NCBI RefSeq assembly: GCF_003945765.1
Contig: NZ_CP027712.1
Location: forward strand, 6,744,188 to 6,808,187
Source of the DNA: Pseudomonas chlororaphis subsp. chlororaphis
GTDB taxonomy: Bacteria > Pseudomonadota > Gammaproteobacteria > Pseudomonadales > Pseudomonadaceae
Direction of reading: 5' to 3'
DNA length: 64,000 nucleotides
Numbering within the stretch: the stretch's first letter is position 1; the number at the start of each line of letters is the position of its first letter. This document shows, in pieces, positions 7,662-18,427 of this stretch. The notes under the pieces are model-generated. The model worked only from the letters and a program-made list of their open reading frames with translations, ran no database searches and was not told where the DNA came from. A program made the translations under genes and the position numbers.

Positions 7662-8812
7662 GAAGTGACTCCAGTGGAAGGAACGGGAGAACGGGATGTG
7701 CCCAGGCGTTGCACCAGCTCGGCGCCCCGATTGCGCAGGGGCAACTCGATGACACGGTAGTTGAGTTCGCTGAACAACAGCAGCAGGCCTGCGGCGCAGG
7801 CCAGCGCCAGCAGCGGCTGGTCGTTCAGCCCGGTCGTGCCCAGGGGCGCCAGGCGGAACCAGGCTTCGCGGACCAGCAGAAACACCGGGATATGGATCAG
7901 GTAGATCCCGTAGGAACGACTGCCGACCCAGGCCAGCAGGCTTTTCAGCAGGCCGCGGGGCAACAGGTAGTCGCGGTTGTAGGAAGCGACCCACACCAGC
8001 AGCGCGCAGAGCACGGCCAGGGCGCCCACCCGGTAAAAGGTGGCATGGAAACCATCGGTAGCCAGCCAACCCATGCCCAGGCCGCACAGGATCAGCAGCA
8101 ACGGGCCGAGCCCCGGATGCCGACCCAACCACTTCGGTTCCCAGTGCCGGTAGCTGGCGCGGGCCGTCCACAGCGCCAGCAACACGCCGAGGGCCATGGC
8201 GTCGGTGCGGATGACCATCAGCAGTGCCGAGCGCAGGGTCAGGACTTGCACGAGTACCAGCGCCAGCAACACCCAGGCCAGGTACCTGCGACACAACAGC
8301 ACCAGCAGCGGCAGCAACAGGTAGAACTGCTCCTCCAGCGACAGGCTCCAGTAGACGAAACTGGCGCCGTACTCATAGTGGAAAAAGCTGTCGGCGAAAC
8401 GGAAATTGGCGAATTGCAGCAGGCCGGCAACCGTGGCCCAGAGGTTGGCGTGCAGGCTGCCGAAGGCTGCCGAACGATTGAGGAACAGGCTCGCCAGTAA
8501 CATCAGCAGCAGCCACAACCAGGCCGAGGGCAGCAGGCGGAAGGCGCGGCGAATCCAGAAGTCGCGGATCCGTTGCCAGCACTGCGCGCCGCTGGTGCAG
8601 GCGCGCAGCTGCGGGACCAGGCTGCGGGCGATGACAAAACCGGAGATGGCGAAGAACAGGTCCACGCCCCACCAGAACTGCCCGTAGGCGGCGACGCTGC
8701 CCAACCAGGCTTGCCCCTCGCGAAACAGATTGCCTTGCAGATGATGGAACACCACGCCCAGCACCGCGATGCCCCGCAGCAGCTCGATGTCCATGATCCG
8801 CTTGTCGTTCAA
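7655..8812 (-). CDS. Acyltransferase family 3 membrane O-acyltransferase (PA5458 type)
   Basis: 385 residues with about ten membrane helices. It starts MNDKRIMDIELLRGIAVLGV with the family motif RGIAVLGVVFHH and the following FFAISGFVIARSL, both hallmarks of the OafA/NodX group that acetylates surface sugars. It lies between two paralogous methyltransferases with four- and seven-base overlaps, so all three are co-translated. The probable function is O-acetylation of the common polysaccharide antigen. Confidence 0.9.
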   Translation of the reverse strand: MNDKRIMDIELLRGIAVLGVVFHHLQGNLFREGQAWLGSVAAYGQFWWGVDLFFAISGFVIARSLVPQLRACTSGAQCWQRIRDFWIRRAFRLLPSAWLWLLLMLLASLFLNRSAAFGSLHANLWATVAGLLQFANFRFADSFFHYEYGASFVYWSLSLEEQFYLLLPLLVLLCRRYLAWVLLALVLVQVLTLRSALLMVIRTDAMALGVLLALWTARASYRHWEPKWLGRHPGLGPLLLILCGLGMGWLATDGFHATFYRVGALAVLCALLVWVASYNRDYLLPRGLLKSLLAWVGSRSYGIYLIHIPVFLLVREAWFRLAPLGTTGLNDQPLLALACAAGLLLLFSELNYRVIELPLRNRGAELVQRLGTSRSPVPSTGVTSC

Positions 8813-9699
8813 GACGGCTCAGCCACGGCGCCGGGCAGCGGCTTGCGGGCGATGATGACCTGGCTTTTCGGCATGAAGCCATCGAGCACCTGCTTGATCG
8901 CCAGCCCGTCGGGTTGCGCCAGCAGCTCCTCCCAGGTCCGCGCCCAGCCTTCCATCAGCGCCGGGTACGGCGCCTGGATGCGGTCGCGCACGGCGCCCGG
9001 CGGCTCGCGTCCGGCGGCCCGTTCGCTGGCCCAGAAAAAGATCATGCCCATGACCCAGAAAAAGCCCGTGGCCTGCCGATGCTCAATGACCAGCCCGGCG
9101 TCCTCGATCATCTGGCCAAAGCCTTCGCGGGAAAACACCTGCACATGGTTCGGCGCACGGTAGTAGCCGGGCGGCGCGATGCCCTTCTGCAAATGCTCGC
9201 CCACCGGGTCCGGAACGCTGATCAGGTACTGCGCGCCGGGACGGCCCATGCGCACCAGCTCGGCGAGGAATGGCTCGGGCTGTTCGATATGCTCCAGCAC
9301 TTCCATGCACACCACTTTGCTCGCGCAGCCCTGGGCCAGCGGCAACGGCAGGCTGTTGCTGACCAGCCCCAGGGCGGGCACGTCCGATTGCTCGGCGACT
9401 TGCCGGGCCAGCTCGCGCACCTTGTCGAACTCACTGTCGGTAAAAATCACCGAAGCGCCCTGGCGCATGGCGAACAGCGTGGCCACGCCCTCGCCGCAGC
9501 CGACATCGAGCAGGGTGTCGTCGGCGCTGATGGCAAAGCCCTTGAGCAGCTCGCCGGTTGCGGAACGGAACCAGCCGTCGAGCATGGCGTCGCGCAAGCC
9601 GCAATCGCGGGGAGAAACCGCGGGCCTGGGCGCTTCGGCCAGCAGCGGCGCAGGCAACGGCGCCCCCCTGCGCAAACGCCACAGAAACGCCCGCATCAC
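8809..9699 (-). CDS. SAM-dependent methyltransferase of the CPA cluster (PA5457 type)
   Basis: 296 residues starting MMRAFLWRLRRGAPL. Motif I is LLDVGCGEGVAT near residues 61-72, followed by VIFTDSEFDKV and CMEVLEHIEQPEP. It is paralogous to the methyltransferase two genes downstream (shared DAMLDGWF, LISVPDP, YYRAPNHVQVFS block and the KSQVIIARKP tail). It overlaps the glycosyltransferase gene upstream and the acyltransferase downstream by four bases each. The likely role is methylation of rhamnose residues in the A-band polysaccharide. Confidence 0.86.
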   Translation of the reverse strand: MMRAFLWRLRRGAPLPAPLLAEAPRPAVSPRDCGLRDAMLDGWFRSATGELLKGFAISADDTLLDVGCGEGVATLFAMRQGASVIFTDSEFDKVRELARQVAEQSDVPALGLVSNSLPLPLAQGCASKVVCMEVLEHIEQPEPFLAELVRMGRPGAQYLISVPDPVGEHLQKGIAPPGYYRAPNHVQVFSREGFGQMIEDAGLVIEHRQATGFFWVMGMIFFWASERAAGREPPGAVRDRIQAPYPALMEGWARTWEELLAQPDGLAIKQVLDGFMPKSQVIIARKPLPGAVAEPS

Positions 9700-11000
9700 G
9701 CGGGAAGCCCGGGGGTGGCAAACGCCTTGCGCCGCTCCAGCACCTGCTGGAAGAACTCGCCCAGGCGCTGTTCGGCCGTGGCCTGGCTACAGAAGCGCCG
9801 CAGGCTTTCGATCGCATGGCTCGACATCCGCGCATAACGCTCGGGGTCCTGCAGGGCGACGTCGTAGCTGGCGCGATAGGCCGAGCACAGTGAGTCCCAG
9901 TTGGTGATGTAGCGCAGGGTCCGGTAGGCCGCCCGGGGATCGTGGGGCCAGGCGGTCAACTCGTCGGTGGAGTCGACGATGAAAGTGTTGTCGGGGTCAA
10001 TGTAGTCGGCCATCGCGGTGTTGCACGGCGCCACCGCCGGCTTGCCGCAGGACATGAACTCCATCAGCGGCAGGCACTGCCCTTCGCCGAACGAGGAATT
10101 GACCACATAGCGGGTGGCCTCCACCAGCCGCTCGTAGTCCGGGTCGGACAAAAAGCCGTGGATCAGCACGATCCGGCACTGGTAGGACTGGTTCTTGTAG
10201 AGGTGGTGCAGCATGTCGGCCAGCGCGTTGCCGATATCGTGGTGGGTCAGTTTCAGCACCAGGGTGGCGTCGGCACAGTCGCGAAAGGTGGTGCAGAACG
10301 CGCTGATCATGTCCTGCCAGTTCTTGCGCCCGTCGTAGGGGTTGAACACCGAGGTGTAGACCACCCCGTCGAGCAGCAGCTGACAGTCGCGGGCCGTGGC
10401 ATCGAGCGCCAGCGGCATGCCTTCGCGCAGCGTGCCCGGGCCGTAGGCACTCAGGTCCAGGGTCCGGCTGTCGAGCAGCAGCCCGTGCAGGTTGAGGGTC
10501 ACCCGGGACGCCCGTGGCTGCTTGCCCAGTTGCTCGCCACGGCGGGCGAAGCGATCCCAGACCGGGGCCGGGATCGCGCAGATCGGGTAGTCCTCGCCCA
10601 TCACATCGCGCACCGCTCGCACGGTAAAGCTGGAGTGGGTGATCGCCGCGCCCGCGGTGCCCAGGACCAGCCGCCAGTCATGGCGCGGCTCGCCCTGCCA
10701 GCTTTCGGTGGGAATGGTGCTGAACTCCCAGGCGAACACCGGGATGGTCGGGCAAGCGTAATGGTTGGGCGTGCGATGGGGCGGCGAGAACGACAGGAAG
10801 ATGCACGCCTCGCCTCGGCTCTGGCAGTCGAAATACAGGCGGTCCACCAGCTCGTCGGGGTTGCTGACCTCCAGCACCTGGCCCAGGCGTTCCAGCACCG
10901 GCCGGAACTCCTTGAGCACGAAGTAGTAGCTGTATTCGGGACGGCCCAGGTTCTGCTGGATGTTGCTCTTGTTGGTTTCCGAATGGATGAGGATCAGCAT
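9696..11000 (-). CDS. Glycosyltransferase, GT4-like (PA5456 type)
   Basis: 434 residues starting MLILIHSETNKSNIQQ. The donor-binding region carries NSSFGEGQCLPLMEFMSCGKP near residues 300-320, the E-x7-E-type signature of GT-B retaining enzymes. It shares long blocks with the next gene upstream (LGRPEYSYYFVLK, AWEFSTIP versus AWEFDSIP, VVYTSVFNPYDGRKNW versus VVYVSVFNPDDGRKNW), showing a tandem duplication. Its start codon overlaps the preceding stop by one base. It probably adds a sugar to the non-reducing part of the common antigen or its cap; the sugar is not predictable. Confidence 0.87.
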   Translation of the reverse strand: MLILIHSETNKSNIQQNLGRPEYSYYFVLKEFRPVLERLGQVLEVSNPDELVDRLYFDCQSRGEACIFLSFSPPHRTPNHYACPTIPVFAWEFSTIPTESWQGEPRHDWRLVLGTAGAAITHSSFTVRAVRDVMGEDYPICAIPAPVWDRFARRGEQLGKQPRASRVTLNLHGLLLDSRTLDLSAYGPGTLREGMPLALDATARDCQLLLDGVVYTSVFNPYDGRKNWQDMISAFCTTFRDCADATLVLKLTHHDIGNALADMLHHLYKNQSYQCRIVLIHGFLSDPDYERLVEATRYVVNSSFGEGQCLPLMEFMSCGKPAVAPCNTAMADYIDPDNTFIVDSTDELTAWPHDPRAAYRTLRYITNWDSLCSAYRASYDVALQDPERYARMSSHAIESLRRFCSQATAEQRLGEFFQQVLERRKAFATPGLPA

Positions 11001-12607
11001 CAGGCGTTACCCGCCACGGCCAGGGAGGACGCGCCGTCGGCCTCGGTCAGCGGGGTCAGGGCGAAGAACTCCCGCAGGCGCCCCTGGACGCTGGCGAAGC
11101 TGCTGTACTCCTGCATGCGCCGGGCCGCGGCCAGGGACATCGACTGGTACCCCGCGGGGTTTTCCTTGGCCATGCGGTAACTGTCCTGGTAGGCGGTTTT
11201 CAACGAGCCCCAATCCGGGCGGTGGCGCAGGGTGCGAAACAGGATGCGCGAGTCCTGCGGCCAGATCGCCGGCTCCTGGCTGGACTTGACGACGAAGGCC
11301 ACGTCCTCGTCGATGTAATCGAGCATGGCCGTGTGCAGCGGCGCGATCACCGGCTTGCCGCAGGCCATGAACTCCATCAGCGGCAGGCACAGGCCTTCGC
11401 ACCGCGAAGCGTTGACGTAGAAACTGGCCGCGCCGTACAGCCTTGCGAACTGCTCGTCGTCCAGATAGCCGTGCATGGCCACCACCCGACAGCTGAACGG
11501 TGACAGCTGCGACAGCAGGGTCAGCATTTCGACGTAATAGGTCGACAGGTCGTTCTGGGTCATCTTCAACACCAGGGTGGCGTCTTCGGTGTCGCGCATT
11601 GCCCAGCAGAACGCGGTAATCAGTTGATGCCAATTCTTGCGACCGTCGTCTGGGTTGAACACGCTGACATAGACCACGCCATCGACCTGGAACTCCACCT
11701 GCCGGTCGGTGGGCGGGAGGACGGCCTGGGGGTGTTCCGGCTCAGGCGCGGGTACCGGCAGGACGACGGGCAGCGCTGCCGCGTGCTCCGGTCTCGATTT
11801 CGCCATCAGCGCCCGCAGGCGCTCGGGAACCCGGTCGCGCAACCCCTCGCGGTAGCATTCGCGAACATAGTGCTTGCTGATGAACAGCGGCCGGCGCCAT
11901 TCGCCGCCGGCCAGCGCCCGATACCATTCGCGCAGATAGTGCTTGGCGATGAATAGCCGGCGCCTGACGGTCAGCGGTGGGGCTTCGACGATTTCGGCCT
12001 CGACGGGAGCGGGAGGCGGCGGTGCCTCATCCAGCACCGGCGCGATCAGGCCGTCGGCGGAAAGTCCCAGGGCCCGGCTGTCGATGATGCAGCCCTTGAT
12101 CTGCAGGGTGGTGCCGGCGTTGACCGGCACATTGGGGTATTGCCCGCGGACGCCGTCGAAGCGCTCCCACAACGGGGTAGGCAGCACCAGCACCGGAAAA
12201 TGCTCACCCAGCACCCGACGCACCGCACGGGCCGTATGGCTGGACAGGGTGATCACCCGGCCATGGCGGCCAAGGGTGCGGCTCCAGTCCTGGTGCGGGT
12301 CGTTATCCCAGTATTCGTGGGGGATCGAGTCGAACTCCCAGGCCACCACACACAGGGTCGGGCAGTCCAGGTCGACCGGGGTTTTCTGGGGTGGGGTGAA
12401 CGAAAGAAACAGGCAGTCTTCGCCCTTGAGTCGCAGCTCGTGATACAGCCGGTCGACCTCGGCCGGCGTCTGCACCACATGCACGCGCCCAAGGCTTTCC
12501 AACACCGGGCGATAGGCCTTGAGCACGAAGTAATAGCTGTATTCCGGACGCCCGAGGCTCTGGCTGATGGAGCCGTCGTTAACATCCGAATAAAGAATGA
12601 AATTCAT
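11000..12607 (-). CDS. Glycosyltransferase, GT4-like with inserted linker (PA5455 type)
   Basis: 535 residues, a paralogue of the downstream 434-residue enzyme with about 100 extra residues in the middle. The catalytic part has NASRCEGLCLPLMEFMACGKP near residues 400-420. The insertion (about residues 190-310) is rich in Pro, Ala and Glu and contains two head-to-tail 23-residue units at about 215-237 and 238-260, beginning RRRLFIAKHYLREWYR and RRPLFISKHYVRECYR. It is the first gene of the minus-strand CPA modification operon, so its promoter should lie in the 432-base gap shared with rmd. Confidence 0.87.
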   Translation of the reverse strand: MNFILYSDVNDGSISQSLGRPEYSYYFVLKAYRPVLESLGRVHVVQTPAEVDRLYHELRLKGEDCLFLSFTPPQKTPVDLDCPTLCVVAWEFDSIPHEYWDNDPHQDWSRTLGRHGRVITLSSHTARAVRRVLGEHFPVLVLPTPLWERFDGVRGQYPNVPVNAGTTLQIKGCIIDSRALGLSADGLIAPVLDEAPPPPAPVEAEIVEAPPLTVRRRLFIAKHYLREWYRALAGGEWRRPLFISKHYVRECYREGLRDRVPERLRALMAKSRPEHAAALPVVLPVPAPEPEHPQAVLPPTDRQVEFQVDGVVYVSVFNPDDGRKNWHQLITAFCWAMRDTEDATLVLKMTQNDLSTYYVEMLTLLSQLSPFSCRVVAMHGYLDDEQFARLYGAASFYVNASRCEGLCLPLMEFMACGKPVIAPLHTAMLDYIDEDVAFVVKSSQEPAIWPQDSRILFRTLRHRPDWGSLKTAYQDSYRMAKENPAGYQSMSLAAARRMQEYSSFASVQGRLREFFALTPLTEADGASSLAVAGNA

Positions 12608-13039
12608 GGCATCTCACGATGAAGCCGCCGTCCTGGCACCTTCACACAATGACGGTAGAGCCATGGCGCCACGCCTGTGTTGTGGGCGTGCATCCATCGT
12701 TCTCATGCCCGTCTACGTTCTTGTTCTATTGGTCAGTTTTGCATGACTGCGAGACAGCCATTCTGATCGCTTTGGGGTCGAGACGAGGGGCATTCTAAAC
12801 ACATCCATTGAAGATTCGGGAACCTCCCGACAAGATTTTTCCTATGCTGGAAAACGAGAACTTACCGGTCACGGTAGGACCTGTTGAAATTCCAAAGCAA
12901 TTGGCACAGATTGAGCGCCAAACAACTACAACAAGCTTCGTCAATAGAAAGGCCCGGGGGAAATAGCAGAGTTTTCGTATTTCTCATATGAATTATGTGT
13001 CCAAATATTGCCGAAGCCTCCGTCTAAAGAGGCTGCTGC
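12608..13039. other. Divergent regulatory gap between the two CPA operons
   Basis: 432 bases without a credible gene, more AT-rich than its surroundings, especially 12720-13020. It must hold the promoters for the minus-strand modification operon and the plus-strand rmd operon. AT-rich candidates near the rmd side include TTTTCGTATTTCTCATATGA at about 12971-12990, but no confident -35/-10 pair was fixed. A complete ops/JUMPstart element was looked for and not found. Confidence 0.6.
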
Positions 13040-14919
<1,880 letters not shown>

Positions 14920-14922
14920 GGC

Positions 14923-16365
14923 ATGCTGATTCCAGTGATTCTTTCCGGCGGTGCCGGGACCCGGTTGTGGCCGGTTTCGCGCGAAGGTCATCCCAAGCCA
15001 TTCATGCTCCTGCCCGACGGCCAGAGCCTGCTGGGCAAGACCTACCGCCGCGCCGCCGGGTTGCTGGCCGGTAGCGGCGATATCGTCACGGTGACCAACC
15101 GCGACCACTTCTTTCAAAGCAAGGATCACTTCCTGGCCGCCAGGCTGGATCGGCATCACGGGCATTTCATCCTCGAACCCTCGGGCCGCAACACCGCTCC
15201 GGCCATCGCCGCCGCGGCCCTGGCCCTGCAGGCTCGGCACGGCGACCAGGTGACCATGGTAGTGATGCCGGCCGACCACCTGATCCGCAACGAAGAAGCC
15301 TTCAAAAGCGCGGTCGCCCACGCCGCGCAACTGGCTGAAACCGGGCACCTGGTCACCTTCGGCGTCACGCCGAACGCCCCGGAAACCGGCTTCGGTTATA
15401 TCGAGTCAGGCGACGCCCTCGACGATAACGGTGCCGCCAGGGTGCTGCGTTTCGTGGAAAAACCCGACCTGAAGACTGCCCTGGGCTACCTGGAAAGCGG
15501 CCGGTTCCTGTGGAATTCGGGCCTGTTCTGTTTCACCGTCGCCACGCTGCTGGAGCAGCTGCAACAGCACGCCCCCGAGCTGCTGGAACAGGGCCGCGCC
15601 TGCCTGGCCGCGAGCACGCCGGTGGAGACCGGCAACATCATCCAGCATGAATTGTCCGCGGAGCATTTCGCCAGGATGCCGGACATCTCCATCGACTATG
15701 CGCTGATGGAAGTCTCGGACCAGGTCGCGGTCGTGCCCGCCCGGTTCGACTGGAGCGACATCGGCTCCTGGGGCGCGATCAGCGCCCTGGTCGACGCCGA
15801 TGCCCAGGACAACCGCGCCACTGGCGAAGCCCTGTTCATCGACAGCCACGGCAACTTCGTGCAAAGCGAAGGCCGGATGATCGCCACGGTGGGCGTCGAC
15901 AACCTGATCGTGGTCGAGACCGCCGACGCCATCCTGGTGGCCCACGCCGACCGCGCCCAGGACGTGCGCCAGGTGGCCAGGCAGCTCAAGGATCGCAACC
16001 ACGAATCCTATCGCCTGCACCGCACGGTCAGTCGCCCCTGGGGCAGCTACACCGTGCTGGAGGAAGGCCCGGGCTTCAAGATCAAGCGCATTGTGGTCAA
16101 GCCGGGCGCGGCGCTGTCGCTGCAGATGCACCACCATCGCAACGAACACTGGGTGGTGGTCAAGGGCACGGCCATGGTCACCAACAACGGCGACGGCTCG
16201 CATCTGGTCAACAGCAACGAATCCACCTTCATCGCCGCCGGGCACAAGCACCGCTTGGCGAACCCGGGGGTGATCGACCTGGTCATCATCGAAGTGCAGA
16301 GCGGCGAATACCTGGGCGAGGACGACATCGTCCGTTTCGAAGACCAATACGGCAGGACAGCCTGA
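14923..16365 (+). CDS. wbpW: Mannose-1-phosphate guanylyltransferase / mannose-6-phosphate isomerase
   Basis: 480 residues, the standard bifunctional type II PMI-GMP length. The nucleotidyltransferase motif LSGGAGTRLWPVSREGHPKP is at about residues 7-26 and FVEKP near 177. The C-terminal cupin isomerase domain starts near RPWGSYTVLEEG with metal-binding QMHHHRNEHWVVVKG near 400. It supplies GDP-mannose to gmd and rmd from fructose-6-phosphate. The name wbpW is taken from the operon position; AlgA and PslB are close relatives elsewhere in Pseudomonas genomes. It lies three bases after gmd and shares its last base with wzm. Confidence 0.94.
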   Translation: MLIPVILSGGAGTRLWPVSREGHPKPFMLLPDGQSLLGKTYRRAAGLLAGSGDIVTVTNRDHFFQSKDHFLAARLDRHHGHFILEPSGRNTAPAIAAAALALQARHGDQVTMVVMPADHLIRNEEAFKSAVAHAAQLAETGHLVTFGVTPNAPETGFGYIESGDALDDNGAARVLRFVEKPDLKTALGYLESGRFLWNSGLFCFTVATLLEQLQQHAPELLEQGRACLAASTPVETGNIIQHELSAEHFARMPDISIDYALMEVSDQVAVVPARFDWSDIGSWGAISALVDADAQDNRATGEALFIDSHGNFVQSEGRMIATVGVDNLIVVETADAILVAHADRAQDVRQVARQLKDRNHESYRLHRTVSRPWGSYTVLEEGPGFKIKRIVVKPGAALSLQMHHHRNEHWVVVKGTAMVTNNGDGSHLVNSNESTFIAAGHKHRLANPGVIDLVIIEVQSGEYLGEDDIVRFEDQYGRTA

Positions 16366-17162
16366 TGCTGCTCAATCTGTACCGCTCGCTGCGCAGCTAC
16401 CGGGGCTTCATCCTCGGCAGCGTGCAGCGCGAGTTCCAGGCGCGTTATCGCAACTCGCTGTTCGGCGCCTTGTGGACCGTGCTCAACCCGCTGTCGATGA
16501 TCGTCGTCTACACGGTGATCTTTTCCCAGGTGATGCGCGCCCGCTTGCCGGGCGTGGAGGATGGCCTGGCCTACAGCGTCTACCTCTGTGCCGGGCTGCT
16601 GACCTGGGGCCTGTTTTCCGAGCTGACCCTGCGCAGCCAGAGCATGTTCCTGGAAAACGCCAACCTGCTGAAGAAGATCAGCTTCCCGCGCATCTGCCTG
16701 CCGGTGATCGTGCTGCTCAACGCCGGCATCAACTTCGCGATCATCCTCGGCCTGTTCCTCGGTTTCCTGCTGATCACCGGGCGCCTGCCGGGCCTGGCGC
16801 TGCTGGCGCTGATCCCGCTGCTGCTGTTGCAGGTGCTGTTCTGCACCGGCCTGGGGATGATCCTCGGGGTGCTGAACGTATTCTTCCGCGATGTAGCGCA
16901 GTTCTTCGGCATCTTCCTGCAGTTCTGGTTCTGGCTGACCCCCATCGTCTACCCCATCAGCATCCTGCCCGAGTCGATCCAGCGCCTGCTGGCGCTCAAC
17001 CCGCTGACCGCGCTGATGCACAGCTACCAGAACCTGTTCCTGTACGACCAGTGGCCGCAATGGAGTTCGCTGACCCCGATGCTGGTGATCAGCCTGTTGT
17101 TCTGTGGCATGGGGCTGCGGCTTTTCCGCCAGCGCGTCGGTGAAATGGTGGATGAGCTCTGA
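16365..17162 (+). CDS. wzm: O-antigen ABC transporter permease
   Basis: 265 residues with six membrane helices typical of the ABC-2 permease of polysaccharide exporters. It starts MLLNLYRSLRSYRGFILG with an amphipathic N-terminus and the QREFQARYRNSLFGALWTVL run that leads into helix 1. It forms the channel that moves the lipid-linked rhamnan to the periplasm together with Wzt. It shares its first base with the wbpW stop and its last with the wzt start. Confidence 0.95.
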   Translation: MLLNLYRSLRSYRGFILGSVQREFQARYRNSLFGALWTVLNPLSMIVVYTVIFSQVMRARLPGVEDGLAYSVYLCAGLLTWGLFSELTLRSQSMFLENANLLKKISFPRICLPVIVLLNAGINFAIILGLFLGFLLITGRLPGLALLALIPLLLLQVLFCTGLGMILGVLNVFFRDVAQFFGIFLQFWFWLTPIVYPISILPESIQRLLALNPLTALMHSYQNLFLYDQWPQWSSLTPMLVISLLFCGMGLRLFRQRVGEMVDEL

Positions 17163-18427
17163 TGGGACATATACGCGTCACCGGCCTGGGCAAGGCCTAT
17201 AAGCAGTACCCGAACCGCTGGAGCCGGCTGTTCGAATGGATGATTCCGTTTTCCAGGCCGCGCCATCACCTGCACTGGGTGCTGCAGGGCGTCGATTTCG
17301 AGATCGAGCCGGGCCAGGCCGTGGGCATAGTCGGGGTCAACGGCGCCGGCAAAAGCACCTTGCTGAAAATGATCACCGGCACCACCCAGCCGACCTGCGG
17401 CGAGATCCATCTGCGGGGGCGGGTAGCGGCGTTGCTGGAGCTGGGCATGGGTTTCCACCCGGACTTCACCGGGCGCCAGAACGCGGTCATGGCCGGCCAG
17501 CTGCTGGGCATGCAGGTCGAGGAAATCCAGGCCCTGATGGCGGAAATCGAAGCCTTCGCCGAGATCGGCGAGGCCATCGATCATCCGGTACGCACCTATT
17601 CGAGTGGCATGCAGATGCGCCTGGCGTTCAGCGTGGCCACGGCCCGGCGCCCGGACATCCTGATCGTCGACGAAGCGCTGTCGGTGGGCGACGCCTACTT
17701 CCAGCACAAGAGTTTCGAGCGCATCCGCAGCTTCCGCCGCGCCGGCACCACCCTGCTGATCGTGTCCCACGACCGCTCGGCGATCCAGTCGATCTGCGAC
17801 ACCGCGATCCTGCTCGAACAGGGCCGCGTGGCCATGCACGGCAAGCCGGAAGAGGTGATGGACTACTACAACGCCATGCTCGCCGAACGCGAAGGCCAGA
17901 CGGTGCGCCAGGAAATGCTCGCCAACGGCCAGGTACGGACCATTTCCGGCACCGGCGAAGCCGCGATCCTCAGCGTGCACCTGCGCGACGAACGCGAGCG
18001 TTCGATCGAGATGGCCGAAGTCGGCCAGCCGGTGGTGCTGGAAGTACAGGTCGAGGTGCGCCAGGACATCGAACGGCTGGTGCTGGGCTTCATGATCAAG
18101 GACCGTCTCGGCCAGCCCATGTATGGCATCAACACCCATCGCCTGGACCAGGCCCTGACCGACTTGAGCGCCGGCGAAAAGGTCACCTTCCGCTTCGCCT
18201 TCACCATGGGCCTGGGCAAGGGCAACTACTCGGTGGCCCTGAGCCTGTCGCGGCTGGATTCGCACCTGGATCGCAACTTCGAATGGCGCGACTACGGCCT
18301 GGTCTTCCACGTCATCAATAACCGCCAGGAAGACTTTGTCGGCTGCTCCTGGTTGCAGGCGCGGACCAGCATTGTTCGCTCACCGTCGAAGTCCACTCAG
18401 TCAATGCCTCAGCGAGCGGCGCCATGA
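17162..18427 (+). CDS. wzt: O-antigen ABC transporter ATP-binding protein with C-terminal sugar-binding domain
   Basis: 421 residues. The nucleotide-binding domain occupies about 1-245: Walker A GVNGAGKSTLL near 57-67, the signature YSSGMQ near 145, Walker B ILIVDEAL near 164, and VSHDRS near 202. The C-terminal third (about 260-400) is the beta-sandwich extension of Wzt proteins, which in well-studied homologues recognises the modified non-reducing end of the glycan before export. This fits the presence of methyl- and acyltransferase genes in the divergent operon. It overlaps the next gene by four bases. Confidence 0.95.
   Translation: MGHIRVTGLGKAYKQYPNRWSRLFEWMIPFSRPRHHLHWVLQGVDFEIEPGQAVGIVGVNGAGKSTLLKMITGTTQPTCGEIHLRGRVAALLELGMGFHPDFTGRQNAVMAGQLLGMQVEEIQALMAEIEAFAEIGEAIDHPVRTYSSGMQMRLAFSVATARRPDILIVDEALSVGDAYFQHKSFERIRSFRRAGTTLLIVSHDRSAIQSICDTAILLEQGRVAMHGKPEEVMDYYNAMLAEREGQTVRQEMLANGQVRTISGTGEAAILSVHLRDERERSIEMAEVGQPVVLEVQVEVRQDIERLVLGFMIKDRLGQPMYGINTHRLDQALTDLSAGEKVTFRFAFTMGLGKGNYSVALSLSRLDSHLDRNFEWRDYGLVFHVINNRQEDFVGCSWLQARTSIVRSPSKSTQSMPQRAAP

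Noticed and set aside
12608..13039. ops/JUMPstart-like element for the CPA operon
   Set aside because: Only partial matches (e.g. GACGGTAG near 12650) and in the wrong context; no full conserved block.
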